Assembly: GCA_900299205.1 (NCBI GenBank)
Contig: OMIW01000087.1
Location: forward strand, 1 to 17,442
Length of the DNA stretch: 17,442 nt
From: Pseudomonadota bacterium
GTDB lineage: Bacteria > Bdellovibrionota_C > UBA2361 > OMIW01
Direction: 5' to 3'
In this document: piece after piece, positions 1-9,300 of the stretch
Numbering within the stretch: position 1 is the first letter of the stretch
Layout of the letters: each line of letters begins with the position of its first letter
Translations under genes and position numbers: made by a program
The notes under the pieces: model-generated
What the model saw: the letters and a program-made list of their open reading frames with translations, nothing else
What the model was told of the DNA's origin: nothing
Database searches by the model: none

Positions 1-2
1 AA

Positions 3-1493
3 CTAAGAGGTGGGCAAGCTCTAGGCAAGGAAGAGGAGGCCAGAGCGGAATTGAAGAGCCTTCGAGACCAGCGAGATACCCTGAAGGAGACTTTTTCGGA
101 ATTAGTATCTCAAACCGATCCCTCGGGGCTTGAAGAGTCTGCGGAGCAGCAGGAGCTCGACCTTGACAAAGAATTGCGAGCGCTTCTGGGACCGCTCATA
201 AAGGAGCTCAAGGAGCTTACTCGGCGACCTCGGGAGATAGAAAGGATTCGTTCAGATATCGTAAGGGGGCAACTTCGACTCTCTCGGATTGACAAGGCGA
301 TTGAAAACATTGGCATCTCTCGTGCGCAGCTCACGGATAAAGAGGTCCTCGATAAAATCGATGAAGTAGCCGCCTCGTGGGAGGCGCAGAAAAGAGCGAC
401 CTCGACTGATATAGAGATAAATCGCCAGCGACTCCAACAGAAGGAGGCGGAAAAAATATCGCTCTCGGCGGCTTTAGCTGAGTTATTTGGTCTCTTTTTC
501 AGGAGTCGGGGGAGAAATCTTCTCGTTGCCCTAACGGCTGCTGTGCTTTTTTGGGTTCTGGCACTTGAGGTGTGGAGGAGGTCGATGAGGCTTTCCTTTT
601 TTGCTCGTCGTCAAGCCTCCATGCCCATGCGATTCCTTAATCTCGTGGCGATGGGCGGAGTCGGTATGGGCTCCCTTATCATGTTCGCGGTTGTACTTTA
701 TTTTTTCGGTGATTGGGTACTTCTCATCCTCACTATTGCGCTGCTTGTGGGAATTGTGTGGACGTCGAAACAAGCGTTCGCAAGATTTTGGGCGCAGTTG
801 TCTCTGCTGATGAACGTCGGTTCGGTTCGGGAGGGAGAAGTGGTGGTGATAGACCAGCTTCCCTGGATTGTGCAGCGACTCAATCTACACAGCCAGCTGA
901 TAAATCCTCGGCTATCGGGCGGGTTTGTGAGGGTTCCTCTCAACCACCTGCTTTCTCTGCGATCTCGCCCCCTGAATCCCAGGGAAAAGCTCTTTCCAAC
1001 TAAGGAGGGGGACTGGGTAATTTTGGCCGATGATGTACTTGGACGGATAGCTTTGCAGACACCGGAAGTGGTGAGAGTAGACCTTATGGGAGGGGCCTAC
1101 AAAAACTATCCGACACCGTCATTTCTTTCCCTCCATCCACGAGTTCTTTCCCGGGGGTTCCGTTTATCCGAAATATTCGGATTGGATTACCGTCATCAAA
1201 AACAACTGATGGTCGAGATGGTCCCGAAGCTACGAGAATTTATTGAGGAAAAACTGAGGAACTTGGGATTCGGTGAGGATCTCGTTCAGGTATCAGTTGA
1301 GGTGCACTCGGCAGCATCATCGTCCCTCGAACTGATAGTTCTTTGCGATTGTCCGGGAGAATTAGCCGAGCACTACGATAAATTGAAGAGAAGTATCCGA
1401 CGATTTTTTATCGAAGCGTGCAATACGTTCAATTGGACGATACCTTTTGCACAAATGATGCTACATCTCGCGCCACCACGCTCAGAGGGGTGA
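3..1493 (+). CDS. MscS-like mechanosensitive channel protein, 5' end missing
   Basis: The frame is open to the left edge, so this is the C-terminal part of a longer protein; a TTG at 51 is an in-frame codon, not a convincing start. The N-terminal 150 visible residues are charged and heptad-like (coiled coil), as in the periplasmic part of large KefA/MscK-type channels. Three hydrophobic segments follow (about nt 510-580, 630-700 and 705-765). After them comes a stretch of MscS beta-domain type, with REGEVVVID, then VRVPLNHLL. A second, similar block (KEGDWVILADDVLGRI, then a G...PTPSFLSL ending) follows about 40 residues later, so the beta domain looks duplicated. The end is an alpha/beta tail like the MscS cytoplasmic cage. 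The role would be pressure-gated ion efflux in the inner membrane. The class is fairly sure; the subtype and the gating ability of this divergent sequence are not. Confidence 0.75.
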   Translation, partial: LRGGQALGKEEEARAELKSLRDQRDTLKETFSELVSQTDPSGLEESAEQQELDLDKELRALLGPLIKELKELTRRPREIERIRSDIVRGQLRLSRIDKAIENIGISRAQLTDKEVLDKIDEVAASWEAQKRATSTDIEINRQRLQQKEAEKISLSAALAELFGLFFRSRGRNLLVALTAAVLFWVLALEVWRRSMRLSFFARRQASMPMRFLNLVAMGGVGMGSLIMFAVVLYFFGDWVLLILTIALLVGIVWTSKQAFARFWAQLSLLMNVGSVREGEVVVIDQLPWIVQRLNLHSQLINPRLSGGFVRVPLNHLLSLRSRPLNPREKLFPTKEGDWVILADDVLGRIALQTPEVVRVDLMGGAYKNYPTPSFLSLHPRVLSRGFRLSEIFGLDYRHQKQLMVEMVPKLREFIEEKLRNLGFGEDLVQVSVEVHSAASSSLELIVLCDCPGELAEHYDKLKRSIRRFFIEACNTFNWTIPFAQMMLHLAPPRSEG

Positions 1494-1528
1494 GCCAGTA
1501 ATGGCTCAGTGGAAGTAGGGTGGCGTTT
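1471..1528 (+). terminator. Stem-loops at the end of the MscS-like gene, weak terminator candidate
   Basis: An outer inverted repeat CGCCACC (1471-1477) / GGTGGCG (1519-1525) encloses a perfect inner hairpin TGAGCC-AGTAAT-GGCTCA (1491-1508) that includes the stop codon. Only three T residues follow the outer arm, so termination by this structure is uncertain; it may instead stabilise the 3' end of the transcript. Confidence 0.3.
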
Positions 1529-1704
1529 CATTGCGGCGGCGACTGAGGCTAATAGTAAGCTACTAGTATCTCAGCTTATTTAGTGCTCTGCCCCTCAAAA
1601 TGATGATGCACGGCATATTTTTTTAGCTAAAGCCCAAAAAATATGCGGAATAGGGTCAAATCGAGTCGATAAACGAGGTAACCAAATGATTTGTGGGCTA
1701 ATCG
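1494..1704. other. Structured intergenic region upstream of the kinase gene
   Basis: No gene of useful length is visible. The region holds a two-part dyad at 1543-1574 (CTGAG/CTCAG outside, TAGTA-AGC-TACTA inside) and the perfect 11-bp inverted repeat at 1613-1646 described separately. It ends with a strong Shine-Dalgarno (SD) sequence at 1675-1678 serving a very short ORF. I see no convincing sigma-70 -35/-10 pair. Confidence 0.5.
1613..1646. repeat. Perfect 11-bp AT-rich inverted repeat
   Basis: The left arm GCATATTTTTT (1613-1623) and the right arm AAAAAATATGC (1636-1646) are exact reverse complements, separated by 12 nt. No T-run follows on the + strand, so it is not a standard terminator for the gene before it. 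Its place about 60 nt upstream of the kinase start fits an operator or a bent AT-rich promoter element. The function is inferred only from position. Confidence 0.5.
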
Positions 1705-1724
1705 GTGGGAAAAGATGTGTATGA
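1675..1724 (+). promoter_or_regulatory. SD sequence plus 12-codon leader-like ORF overlapping the kinase start
   Basis: GAGG at 1675-1678 lies 7 nt before an ATG at 1686. That ATG opens a 12-codon frame ending in TGA at 1722-1724. The kinase frame has only GTG starts (1705, 1717) and a weak RBS of its own, and an in-frame TAA at 1699 blocks any earlier start. The best ribosome entry site therefore belongs to the short out-of-frame ORF, which suggests translational coupling or a leader peptide. A sequencing indel is the alternative. Confidence 0.35.
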
Positions 1725-2841
1725 GATCCTTTCGGACTCACCCAACAAACGGGATGGTTCTACCAATCAGGATCTAAACATTCTTGAGCCGGGTACTCTT
1801 ATCGGCAGAGTGTACCGGATTTTGCGCTGCCTTGAGATTGGCAGGATGGGGGTGGTGTATGTATCGGAAGTTCTTGAGGATGATGTCTCCCCACCTCCCT
1901 TGGTCGTCATCAAAATGCTTTTTCCCTCGATTGTCGCCGACGGAGAGAGTAACCCCCTCTTTGTCAGGTTTCACCGTGAAGTCGATGCGCTCTTCAGAGT
2001 CGCTCATCCAAATGTAGTCGGGGCTCTTCAGTTCATAGGCGTCGACAATCATGTCGGATACTCAATGGAGTATGTCGACGGAGGCGATCTTTCCCGAATC
2101 CTCGCCTCTCAGGGGCCATTCGACGAACAAAAATCCATAGAAGTGCTCACGCAGATCGCGAGGGGCCTTGAAGCAATTCACAGAGCGGGAGTTATTCATC
2201 GAGACCTGAAGCCGGAGAATATCCTTGTTACCCGACAAGGGGAGCCTAAGATCTCCGATTTTGGTGTCGCATATTGTGGGTATGGGCAAAGACTAACCAC
2301 GAGAGGGTCGATTGTCGGCACTCTTTCGTATCTATCCCCAGAATATCTAGAGAAGGGGATAGTTCTCCGTCAAGGGGATGTCTATGCTCTAGGGGCTATC
2401 GGTTATGAAATGCTTATTGGAGAGCCACCTTTTTGGGGACTGAGTCTTTGTGAGACGATCGAATCAAAGGTATCTCGTCCCCCTCCTGACCCACGAGAAA
2501 AAAGGAGTGCTGTATCGAGAGCCCTCTCCGAGATCATAATGAAAGCCCTTGCGACTAACGTTGATGCACGATTTCGGACCGCCAGCGAATTCTGTGATGC
2601 GTTAAAGATGTTAGTCGGGACACCGGTAACTTCTCCACGAAGTAGGCACCTTCTGGACTCTGGGGATACCGTCAAAGAAATCGAGGCCAAATTAAATGAC
2701 GACAATGACGCTTCCGCTCCGATTGAAGTAGGTCAGGCTCCCTCAAGCGCTACGAATATTCAAGAGATTACCTATTGGCTCTCAATTCTGCTTGTCGCTA
2801 TCCTAGGGGGCTTAATAATATTCTTGGCTTTGTCGCGATAA
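1705..2841 (+). CDS. Tail-anchored eukaryotic-type Ser/Thr protein kinase
   Basis: A 378-residue protein with a full Hanks-type kinase core. The glycine loop is LEIGRMGVVY (43-52), the ATP-binding lysine is K70 in VVIKML, the catalytic loop is HRDLKPEN (165-172), the metal-binding DFG is at 185-187, and a GTLSYLSPEYL segment stands for the usual GT..Y.APE. The first glycine of GxGxxG is Glu (E44) and the usual GGMG is GRMG, while the catalytic residues are intact, so activity is likely. After the kinase domain come about 60 low-complexity polar residues and one C-terminal hydrophobic helix (about 355-377), giving a cytosolic kinase anchored by its tail with no extracellular sensor domain. Start: GTG 1705, directly after an in-frame stop at 1699; GTG 1717 is possible. 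The gene precedes the A2M operon by about 250 nt on the same strand, and no phosphatase gene is nearby. Its substrate is unknown. Confidence 0.93.
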   Translation: MGKDVYEILSDSPNKRDGSTNQDLNILEPGTLIGRVYRILRCLEIGRMGVVYVSEVLEDDVSPPPLVVIKMLFPSIVADGESNPLFVRFHREVDALFRVAHPNVVGALQFIGVDNHVGYSMEYVDGGDLSRILASQGPFDEQKSIEVLTQIARGLEAIHRAGVIHRDLKPENILVTRQGEPKISDFGVAYCGYGQRLTTRGSIVGTLSYLSPEYLEKGIVLRQGDVYALGAIGYEMLIGEPPFWGLSLCETIESKVSRPPPDPREKRSAVSRALSEIIMKALATNVDARFRTASEFCDALKMLVGTPVTSPRSRHLLDSGDTVKEIEAKLNDDNDASAPIEVGQAPSSATNIQEITYWLSILLVAILGGLIIFLALSR

Positions 2842-3089
2842 TTTGCGAGTCGCACCAAAAAGCTCTTATCGCTTTGATGGAAACAAATTTTCCCTTGCAC
2901 CCCAAAGTGCTCTCACTCAAAATCAAGGGGTCAGTTTTCACAAGAGGAAGAAGAGGCATGGTCTGATCAGTGCTTTGGCGAAGCCAAACTCATCATGAGC
3001 AGAAGGAATAATAAAGATGGCGGATGCCATCTCCTCGGCTATTTCTTGCACCTTTGAATCGGTAAGAAGGCGTCGTGAGGGACATTCCC
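2842..3089. other. Intergenic region between kinase and A2M operon
   Basis: No separate gene is convincing here. A small perfect hairpin TTTGGC-GAA-GCCAAA lies at 2974-2988 with no T-run. A good SD sequence (AGAAGGA, 3001-3007) lies 9 nt before an ATG at 3017 that opens a 61-codon ORF out of frame with, and overlapping, the next gene. I could not identify a strong promoter; the operon promoter may lie here or upstream of the kinase. Confidence 0.4.
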
Positions 3090-4613
3090 GTGAGATTGAG
3101 AAGCCCTTTTATATTCGTTCGAATCGCCGATTATTGTCGCTGGTGTGTGCTGTTATTTCTTTTGGTTGCCACGCTGCGGTGCGATGCGAGCCCGTCCTCT
3201 GATCCAGAAATTCTTGCTCGCCGAGGCATCTCCGCTCCTGTTAGTTCTGACGGTGAGCAGCTGGTACCGGAGCTCACCCTTGAGAGCCCGATTGGTGGAT
3301 GGACCTCCTCTCAGATGTTGGATATTCGGGGTCGATGTAGCGATGAAACCGTCAATCCAATCGTCGTTAATATTAACGGTGCTCGGTATCTTGTTTCTCC
3401 CAATACTGACGGTGCTTTCGCCCGCTCATTTCCCGCATCACAGGGCAGGAATACCGTTGAGGTCATCTGTCAGAATACCAAAGGAGTCGCACGACAGATT
3501 CGCTCTCTGTATGTTCAAACTGCCCCTCTTCCCCTCAAGGTAGTCCTTACCAGCGATACGGATGGGGTCTACACAGACTTACATGTTTATGAGCCAAATG
3601 GGGCGCATGTCTATTGGGCCCAAACAAAATCTCCTAGTGGCGGATTGTTTTTTCTCAATACGCAGGGGGACAATTTTGATAAACCGGGATACGGTCCCTA
3701 TTTATACGCTCATCCTGCCCCACCTATCGGCGTGTATCAAATCGACGCGAACTATTGGCCTGGAGGAGCCGTTCAGCACACCCTGGGTAATCTTGAGATT
3801 ATCACTAATGAGGGGACTCCTCAGGAATCTCGAAGGCGAGTGCAACGGCCTCTCGCACGACCAGGTGAGACGGCGACTCTTGCCTTCGTGATCATGCGAG
3901 GAATCGCCCAGAGCCCTGTCATTTATGTGCCCGGACAGGACTCCGAGGCGACTATGCCACCCGAGATCGCCAAGTACCGGCAGGAACATCCTCCATCAAC
4001 AGGAGGGGAGTATGCATCCCTACCTCTCAATGACAAAAGTCACCTAAGGGAAGCTGTCGTCGGAGTAGCTCTCGCTCAAGCAAAAGCGTTTAGCCCCCTC
4101 TGGGAACCATCGCAGCGAGATTGCGCCGGCCTCGTTCGGTTCGCCTTCCGTGAGGCGCTCAAGCCAAGAACGCTTGAACAGCGGGTTAAGCTTGGTTTGC
4201 CATCCCAGCTCACGTTTCCGCCAGTGTCGATTATGGCTCGACTTCACTTCCCCGAATATCCACGATTATGGCGGCAGGGAAACGGCACCCACGGAGCCTT
4301 CGCAGACAGTGAGATCTTGATTGGGCATAATTTTCTCCCGATAGGTCGATCGGTTGAAGAGGCACAGAATGGCGATATCCTGGCTTATGCGAAGTCATTC
4401 ACGACGGATGATCCGTTACATCTCATGATAGTAGCGCGGTCTCCCCACGGGGGACTGATGACGGTGTATCATAATGGAGCTCGCGCCCCGCACGGGGCGG
4501 TACGGGTCGTGCGCATCGGTGAGCTTGATACGGCTGATGATGAAACCTGGAGACCGGTCGCGGCAAATCCTCATTTCTTAGGAGTCTATCGGTGGAAACC
4601 CCTCATGGGCTGA
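3090..4613 (+). CDS. DUF2135-DUF1175 fusion protein (YfaP + YfaT type), A2M operon
   Basis: About 507 residues with an N-terminal hydrophobic export signal (CVLLFLLVATL). Residues about 50-140 look like a beta-sandwich. Residues about 145-270 match the DUF2135 pattern: TDLHVYEPNGAHVYW, a GG...N.QGDNFD stretch, then P.GVYQI...YWPGG. From about 320 onward the protein resembles DUF1175/YfaT, with an NlpC/P60-like layout: QRDCAGLVRFAF with C345 (codon 4122-4124), LHLMIV with H444 (4419-4421) and VYHNG with H461 (4470-4472). A periplasmic cysteine peptidase or amidase on cell-wall peptides is therefore possible; this is inference. In E. coli these domains are separate proteins of the yfa cluster. 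Start: GTG 3090, with GAGGG 8 nt upstream, is preferred over GTG 3075. The last bases overlap the next gene by 22 nt. Confidence 0.75.
   Translation: MRLRSPFIFVRIADYCRWCVLLFLLVATLRCDASPSSDPEILARRGISAPVSSDGEQLVPELTLESPIGGWTSSQMLDIRGRCSDETVNPIVVNINGARYLVSPNTDGAFARSFPASQGRNTVEVICQNTKGVARQIRSLYVQTAPLPLKVVLTSDTDGVYTDLHVYEPNGAHVYWAQTKSPSGGLFFLNTQGDNFDKPGYGPYLYAHPAPPIGVYQIDANYWPGGAVQHTLGNLEIITNEGTPQESRRRVQRPLARPGETATLAFVIMRGIAQSPVIYVPGQDSEATMPPEIAKYRQEHPPSTGGEYASLPLNDKSHLREAVVGVALAQAKAFSPLWEPSQRDCAGLVRFAFREALKPRTLEQRVKLGLPSQLTFPPVSIMARLHFPEYPRLWRQGNGTHGAFADSEILIGHNFLPIGRSVEEAQNGDILAYAKSFTTDDPLHLMIVARSPHGGLMTVYHNGARAPHGAVRVVRIGELDTADDETWRPVAANPHFLGVYRWKPLMG
4580..4594 (+). promoter_or_regulatory. RBS fixing a GTG start
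   Basis: AGGAG at 4580-4584 stands 7 nt before the GTG at 4592, inside the coding end of the preceding gene. It supports the GTG start of the DUF2138-like gene and the 22-nt overlap, which implies translational coupling. Confidence 0.65.
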
Positions 4614-6304
4614 ATCGTGTTGTGGTAGATCGCCGAAAGTGGATATTTTCAGCGATATTGCTGGTCGCCACTGTGTTGGCCGGTTCCGCGATATATGGGG
4701 TTCCTCGACTAACCGATTTCGGTCCCTTAGTGAGTGCTCTTCCTTCATCGATAGTCTACCAACCCGTATCCATAGTGCTCGATGGTAATCCTTGGGACCT
4801 GCCTGGGGCGGAGACTAAAGGTGAGACCGATAAACCGCGAGCTTCTCCTTCCGTTTCCTCTGCGGGAGGGGCGACTGCAACACTCCCCGAGGTGCCGACA
4901 TCAGGCACAGTTGAAACTGAGACCTGGGAGCTGGAAAGTAAATCATCGATCATTTCGGCTGAAATCGTCTCACCACGGCGTGTGATCAGTGCCGGTGAGT
5001 ATCTGTTCTCGGATGCCGGCCCTTTTGGTCCTAAGCTGGCTCCCTTGGTGCGAGCTGAAGTAGGCACATTGATAACCTCATATGAGCGCTCGCTTCTCTC
5101 GTTTTCTCCTGATGGCAGATTGCTGTTGACCGCATTGAAGCTTGGAGCAGTCAGTGGTTCGCAATTAGTCGTTACCTTCAACGATGAAAACGCGTCTGTT
5201 GCCTTCTTGGTGCCTCGTCGTGGAGCCCGATTGTTTAGTGCATTTCTGCGAGCGGTTATCCAATTATCAGCGCGCAAAGCATTCTCGCTCAGGAATGGTT
5301 CGGTGATTATAGAGGCGCGCATCGGACGAAGCACCGTTGGAATAGCGGAGACCGAGCAGTGGTATGTGATAGGCTCAACACCTCGCTCGGTAGCGCAGGC
5401 GTTGATTGATTCTCCGCCTGGGACTCAAACTCATAAGGTCAAGGGGGATGTCGTTATTTCGATCTGTGGTGAGGGACGACTAGGTGGGGCATTGCTGCGT
5501 ACCTTGACCGGCAGTGAACGATATCAGGTAGCCGTTGGAGTGGACCTGCGGATTCCATCACAGCCGAAGCTCACAGCTCTCCTTCCACCTGCCCGCATTT
5601 TTTCCGCGCTCTCTCGCCCTGTTCCCATTTCCCTCTTGCGATCAATTCCACACGACGTTGGAGTTGGGATTATTTCCTCCATTCCGATGCCTCTGAGTGC
5701 GGTAAGTGCTCAGTGGGTTAGTTTGGCCCGTGGTGAATCGTCGCTCTTGGAGCTACCTGCGGCCGATGGCGTAGGGCTTGTCTGGGATATTAATGCGGAC
5801 GACTCGGTTGCGGCAATTACGGTTGCTGTTCCTTCTGAACGCCCGGATGGAGTCGAAGAGACGTTCTGGCGGAAGGACCTTCCGCGAGGAAGTTGTGGTG
5901 CAAATTCTGTTCAAATTTATGCGACGACTACCTCCCTGTACCAGAGCATTCGAGAGTCGTGCGATGGTGCGTCTTTATCACTCGCATCTTCCCTTGATTT
6001 AACGGCTGCAGAGAATTCATCGCAGCTGGTAATAACTGTTCAGCCGAGTCAGATTCTGGCTGGTATCATTGACCAGGGAACCCCCAAATTTCCGAAAAGT
6101 ATTGGGTGGCAAAGGTCATGGCAGAGGAGAGCAGGTGCAAATCCATCATCAATGGAGGAAGTAAAGGTTCTGGTCAAGGATCTGATACCGTTGATGGAGG
6201 GCGCCCTGAGTAGATTGCCAGCGATTGTATTTTCGGGCAACAAGGGGAGTGATGGCTTCGTATGGTTGACATCGCGCATGAAGAGTCCGAAGCGGAGTGG
6301 ATGA
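4592..6304 (+). CDS. DUF2138-like membrane-anchored periplasmic protein (YfaA type)
   Basis: A 570-residue protein with one N-terminal transmembrane segment (about residues 18-37) after a short basic cytosolic start, so the bulk should be periplasmic. Residues about 70-115 are a low-complexity Pro/Ser/Thr/Gly linker. The rest is a mixed alpha/beta protein with stretches such as GSQLVVTFNDENASVAFLV and AETEQWYVIGSTPRSVAQAL, the alternation seen in DUF2138/DUF3352-type proteins. No catalytic motif is visible. The length is close to E. coli YfaA, as I recall it (about 560 residues), and its place between the DUF2135/1175 protein and the A2M matches the yfa/mag operons. The assignment rests more on context, size and topology than on a diagnostic motif. 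Pseudomonas Mag proteins of this operon form an inner-membrane complex with the A2M, and this protein would be the natural anchor. Function unknown. Confidence 0.65.
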   Translation: METPHGLNRVVVDRRKWIFSAILLVATVLAGSAIYGVPRLTDFGPLVSALPSSIVYQPVSIVLDGNPWDLPGAETKGETDKPRASPSVSSAGGATATLPEVPTSGTVETETWELESKSSIISAEIVSPRRVISAGEYLFSDAGPFGPKLAPLVRAEVGTLITSYERSLLSFSPDGRLLLTALKLGAVSGSQLVVTFNDENASVAFLVPRRGARLFSAFLRAVIQLSARKAFSLRNGSVIIEARIGRSTVGIAETEQWYVIGSTPRSVAQALIDSPPGTQTHKVKGDVVISICGEGRLGGALLRTLTGSERYQVAVGVDLRIPSQPKLTALLPPARIFSALSRPVPISLLRSIPHDVGVGIISSIPMPLSAVSAQWVSLARGESSLLELPAADGVGLVWDINADDSVAAITVAVPSERPDGVEETFWRKDLPRGSCGANSVQIYATTTSLYQSIRESCDGASLSLASSLDLTAAENSSQLVITVQPSQILAGIIDQGTPKFPKSIGWQRSWQRRAGANPSSMEEVKVLVKDLIPLMEGALSRLPAIVFSGNKGSDGFVWLTSRMKSPKRSG

Positions 6305-6327
6305 GTATGACTGAAAGGGATGAGCCG

Positions 6328-9300
6328 ATGAGCATGAGCGGCGATACTAATCGATCATCAATCGCTTTCGGTAGAATCGGTCAGCAGTGTGCCATGGGCA
6401 GGGTACCCAATGCCCTAAGGTTTTTTATCCTTTTTGGGATTCTTGCTCTGGCTACGGCCGTAAGGGCTGATAGCCCCTTTTACCTAACGGTTTCTCGCTC
6501 CATGAGCGAAAAAGAGCCGGTGCAGATCCGTCTCGATTCATCTGACAATCAATCTCCATTTCTTCTCCGTATTCTTAAGGCATCAGATGTTGACGCCTAT
6601 CTTGATGGCCAAGTGATGTTGAGTCGAGCATATGAGCCGCCGACAACGATTCCCAGTTTGTTGCGGGTTTTCGTTGATGGAGCGAATAAGGCAGTTTCTC
6701 CCCTGACGACTCTGAAGTCAGCGCTGGATAAAGATTTTCGGCGAGCACTTCACGATAGCGTTTCTCCACCTTTGCGCCGCTTCTCATCGGAACCGTTCGT
6801 GGGACCACCATCGATCAGGTATGACCCCCCTAAAGGTTTTTCTATTATTCGACAAACGTACCTTGATTTGTCGACTAGCGGCAAAAAAGCGGATGATGCT
6901 TGGTGGTGGTTTGGCGAAACCCCGTGGGCGATGCCAGAGCAGGCTGGTTATCGAACAAGAGTCATATACATAGATCCCCTGCCACCGGGGCTTTACACTG
7001 TTCAGGGAATTCAAGGAGATAATGAAGCTCAGGCGTTACTGCAAGTTAGTGCGTTATCGGTACAGGTAAAACAGTCAAGTAAGGATCTGCTCATTCGTAT
7101 AATGAACAGAGAAGGGCACCCAGTTTCGGGCGTGACGGCTCGAATTCGCGGGCGGTCTGGATCATGGGAATCGATATCAGGAGTCTCGAATCAGGACGGT
7201 GAGCTGACGGTGACCCGTTCAGAGCCCTTCGATGGACGGCTCGTTGTTCAGGTACATTCAGGATTGTATGGGGATGCTCTGGTAACAACTGATTTCCTCG
7301 CGTCGAGTCACGAGGTTCAGGATGCATTTATCTTTACAGATCGCCCAATTATCAAGCCCGGTGAAGAAGTATTCTTTGGGGGGATTGTCAGAAACTTTCG
7401 CGATGGTCGGCTGGAGGCAGGGACAACTGGAAGCGCGGGGTCGATGACCCTAAAAAACGGAGACTCGACCATTGGTCCTTTGCCAATAACGGTTTCGCCT
7501 GAGGGTAGCTTCAGTGGCATGGTTCCTCTGCCATCAGATGCGATACCGGGGCTGTATCGAGTTACCGCGACTCTCGATGAAAAGCGATATCAGGGGGAGG
7601 TGCGGATTCAGGAGTATGTGAAGCCTAGCTTTTATCTGACATTTGTTGAAAAACCGGCAACATTAATGCCGGGCCAGAATGTTCGATTGGTGTTGTCAGC
7701 GCAACGGTACCGCGGTGGACCTGCTCACCATGTCCGCTATGAGGTTTTTGTTTATAGGAAGCGATTTGAAACGCCTCAATTCGTTGCTGATGCTGGCGGA
7801 GGATTGGTGACGGGGAGCGACTATTACAACGATGTCCGAAGTGGTTCTGCTCTGACTCAGCCACAGCGAGTTTATAGCACCGTCGATAAGCGGATTCAGG
7901 ATGATTCAACCGGGGCAGTGTCATTGAATCCCTGGGCAAGCAGTCCCCTGATGGATGACTTGGGAAAAGCCACCATTGAATTTGTCATTCCTGAGGTACC
8001 TCAGGAGCAAGTGAACGAACAAGGGGGACAGGAGTGGATATATACAATCGTGGTGCGTGCTCAGGATGATGAAGGGGGTAATGCAACTGCATCTGAAAGT
8101 ATATATGTCACCAAAAGTTTGGCATACGCTGCGGCTGGCTTTGCAAAGACCTTCTATGATGAGGGAGATCTTGCGGTTCCATTATCCATCCAGACCTCCA
8201 ATGCTTCCGGCGATTCTGTGGGGCTCGCGAAAGGAGAGGTCCGATGTACCTTGGAGGGAATTGAGGGGAACGAGAATCCCCTACAAACGATACCGTTTGT
8301 GACTGACGACAAAGGTTCAGCGTTAGTATCGATTCCTCTTCACCGAGGTGAGCGAGGAGTGCTGCGAGCTTATCCGAAGGTTACTCAGGTAGAAGACCGG
8401 CCGAATCCATCGCCAATTGAGCCCGACCCAAGTCAGACGATTATCGTTGGTAAAAAAAATGAAAAGATAGTGAAAGAGCCGGTGCTCAATCTGATTCAGT
8501 CGCGTTCGGTATTGTCACCCGGTGAGCACGACACGCTCGTCGCACTCCTTCCTGAGGGTGCGCTTCTTGGTGAACGTCAACGTATGTGGGTATCGGTTGC
8601 AGGACGCAAAATATATGATCGTATGAGCATTCCCCTGAGCGGATCGACACTGAGTATTCCTATTAAAGCAAAGCCGGAGTATGGGACTGCTTTCTATGTC
8701 TCGGTGGCATTGCCGGTCGCGGAAGGACGCTTTGAGGAGCGCACGGTTAGTTATCGGATCGTTCCGAAAGATCAGCTTCTGAGGGTTGAGGTGGCACCTG
8801 AGATTGATGTGGTGGCTCCGTTGCAAGATGCCGCGATTGTCCTCAAGGTGACTGATTCCGAGGGAACGCCGGTGCCTCAGGTCGAAACCTTTACCTCCGT
8901 GGTTGATGAGGCGGTGTACGCCGTTCAGCCTGAGTTCCGACCAACGCTTCTTTCATTCTTTCTCCCCATCGATCGACTCAACGTGAGTTCATTCCTATCC
9001 GATGAACTTCAGGGATATGGGTATGCAGACCGCTTCTTTCGAGCGAACTATCGACTCCATGCATTGAAGGTTCAAAATCAGCCCAAGGATAGGTTGATGC
9101 GGGATACCGCTGGCTTCTTTCCTCATCGCATCACGGATGCAAACGGTGAGGTGCGGATTGTGGTTCCCATGCCATCAAATGTAACGAAGTGGCGGGTTTC
9201 CTCGTTGGCAATCGATCGGTCTGGGAGATTGGGCGAGGGGCGGGGCTACTTCTCCACCAAGAGCGATATCTCCGTAGAGGCTCGGGTCCCTTCGTTTCTT

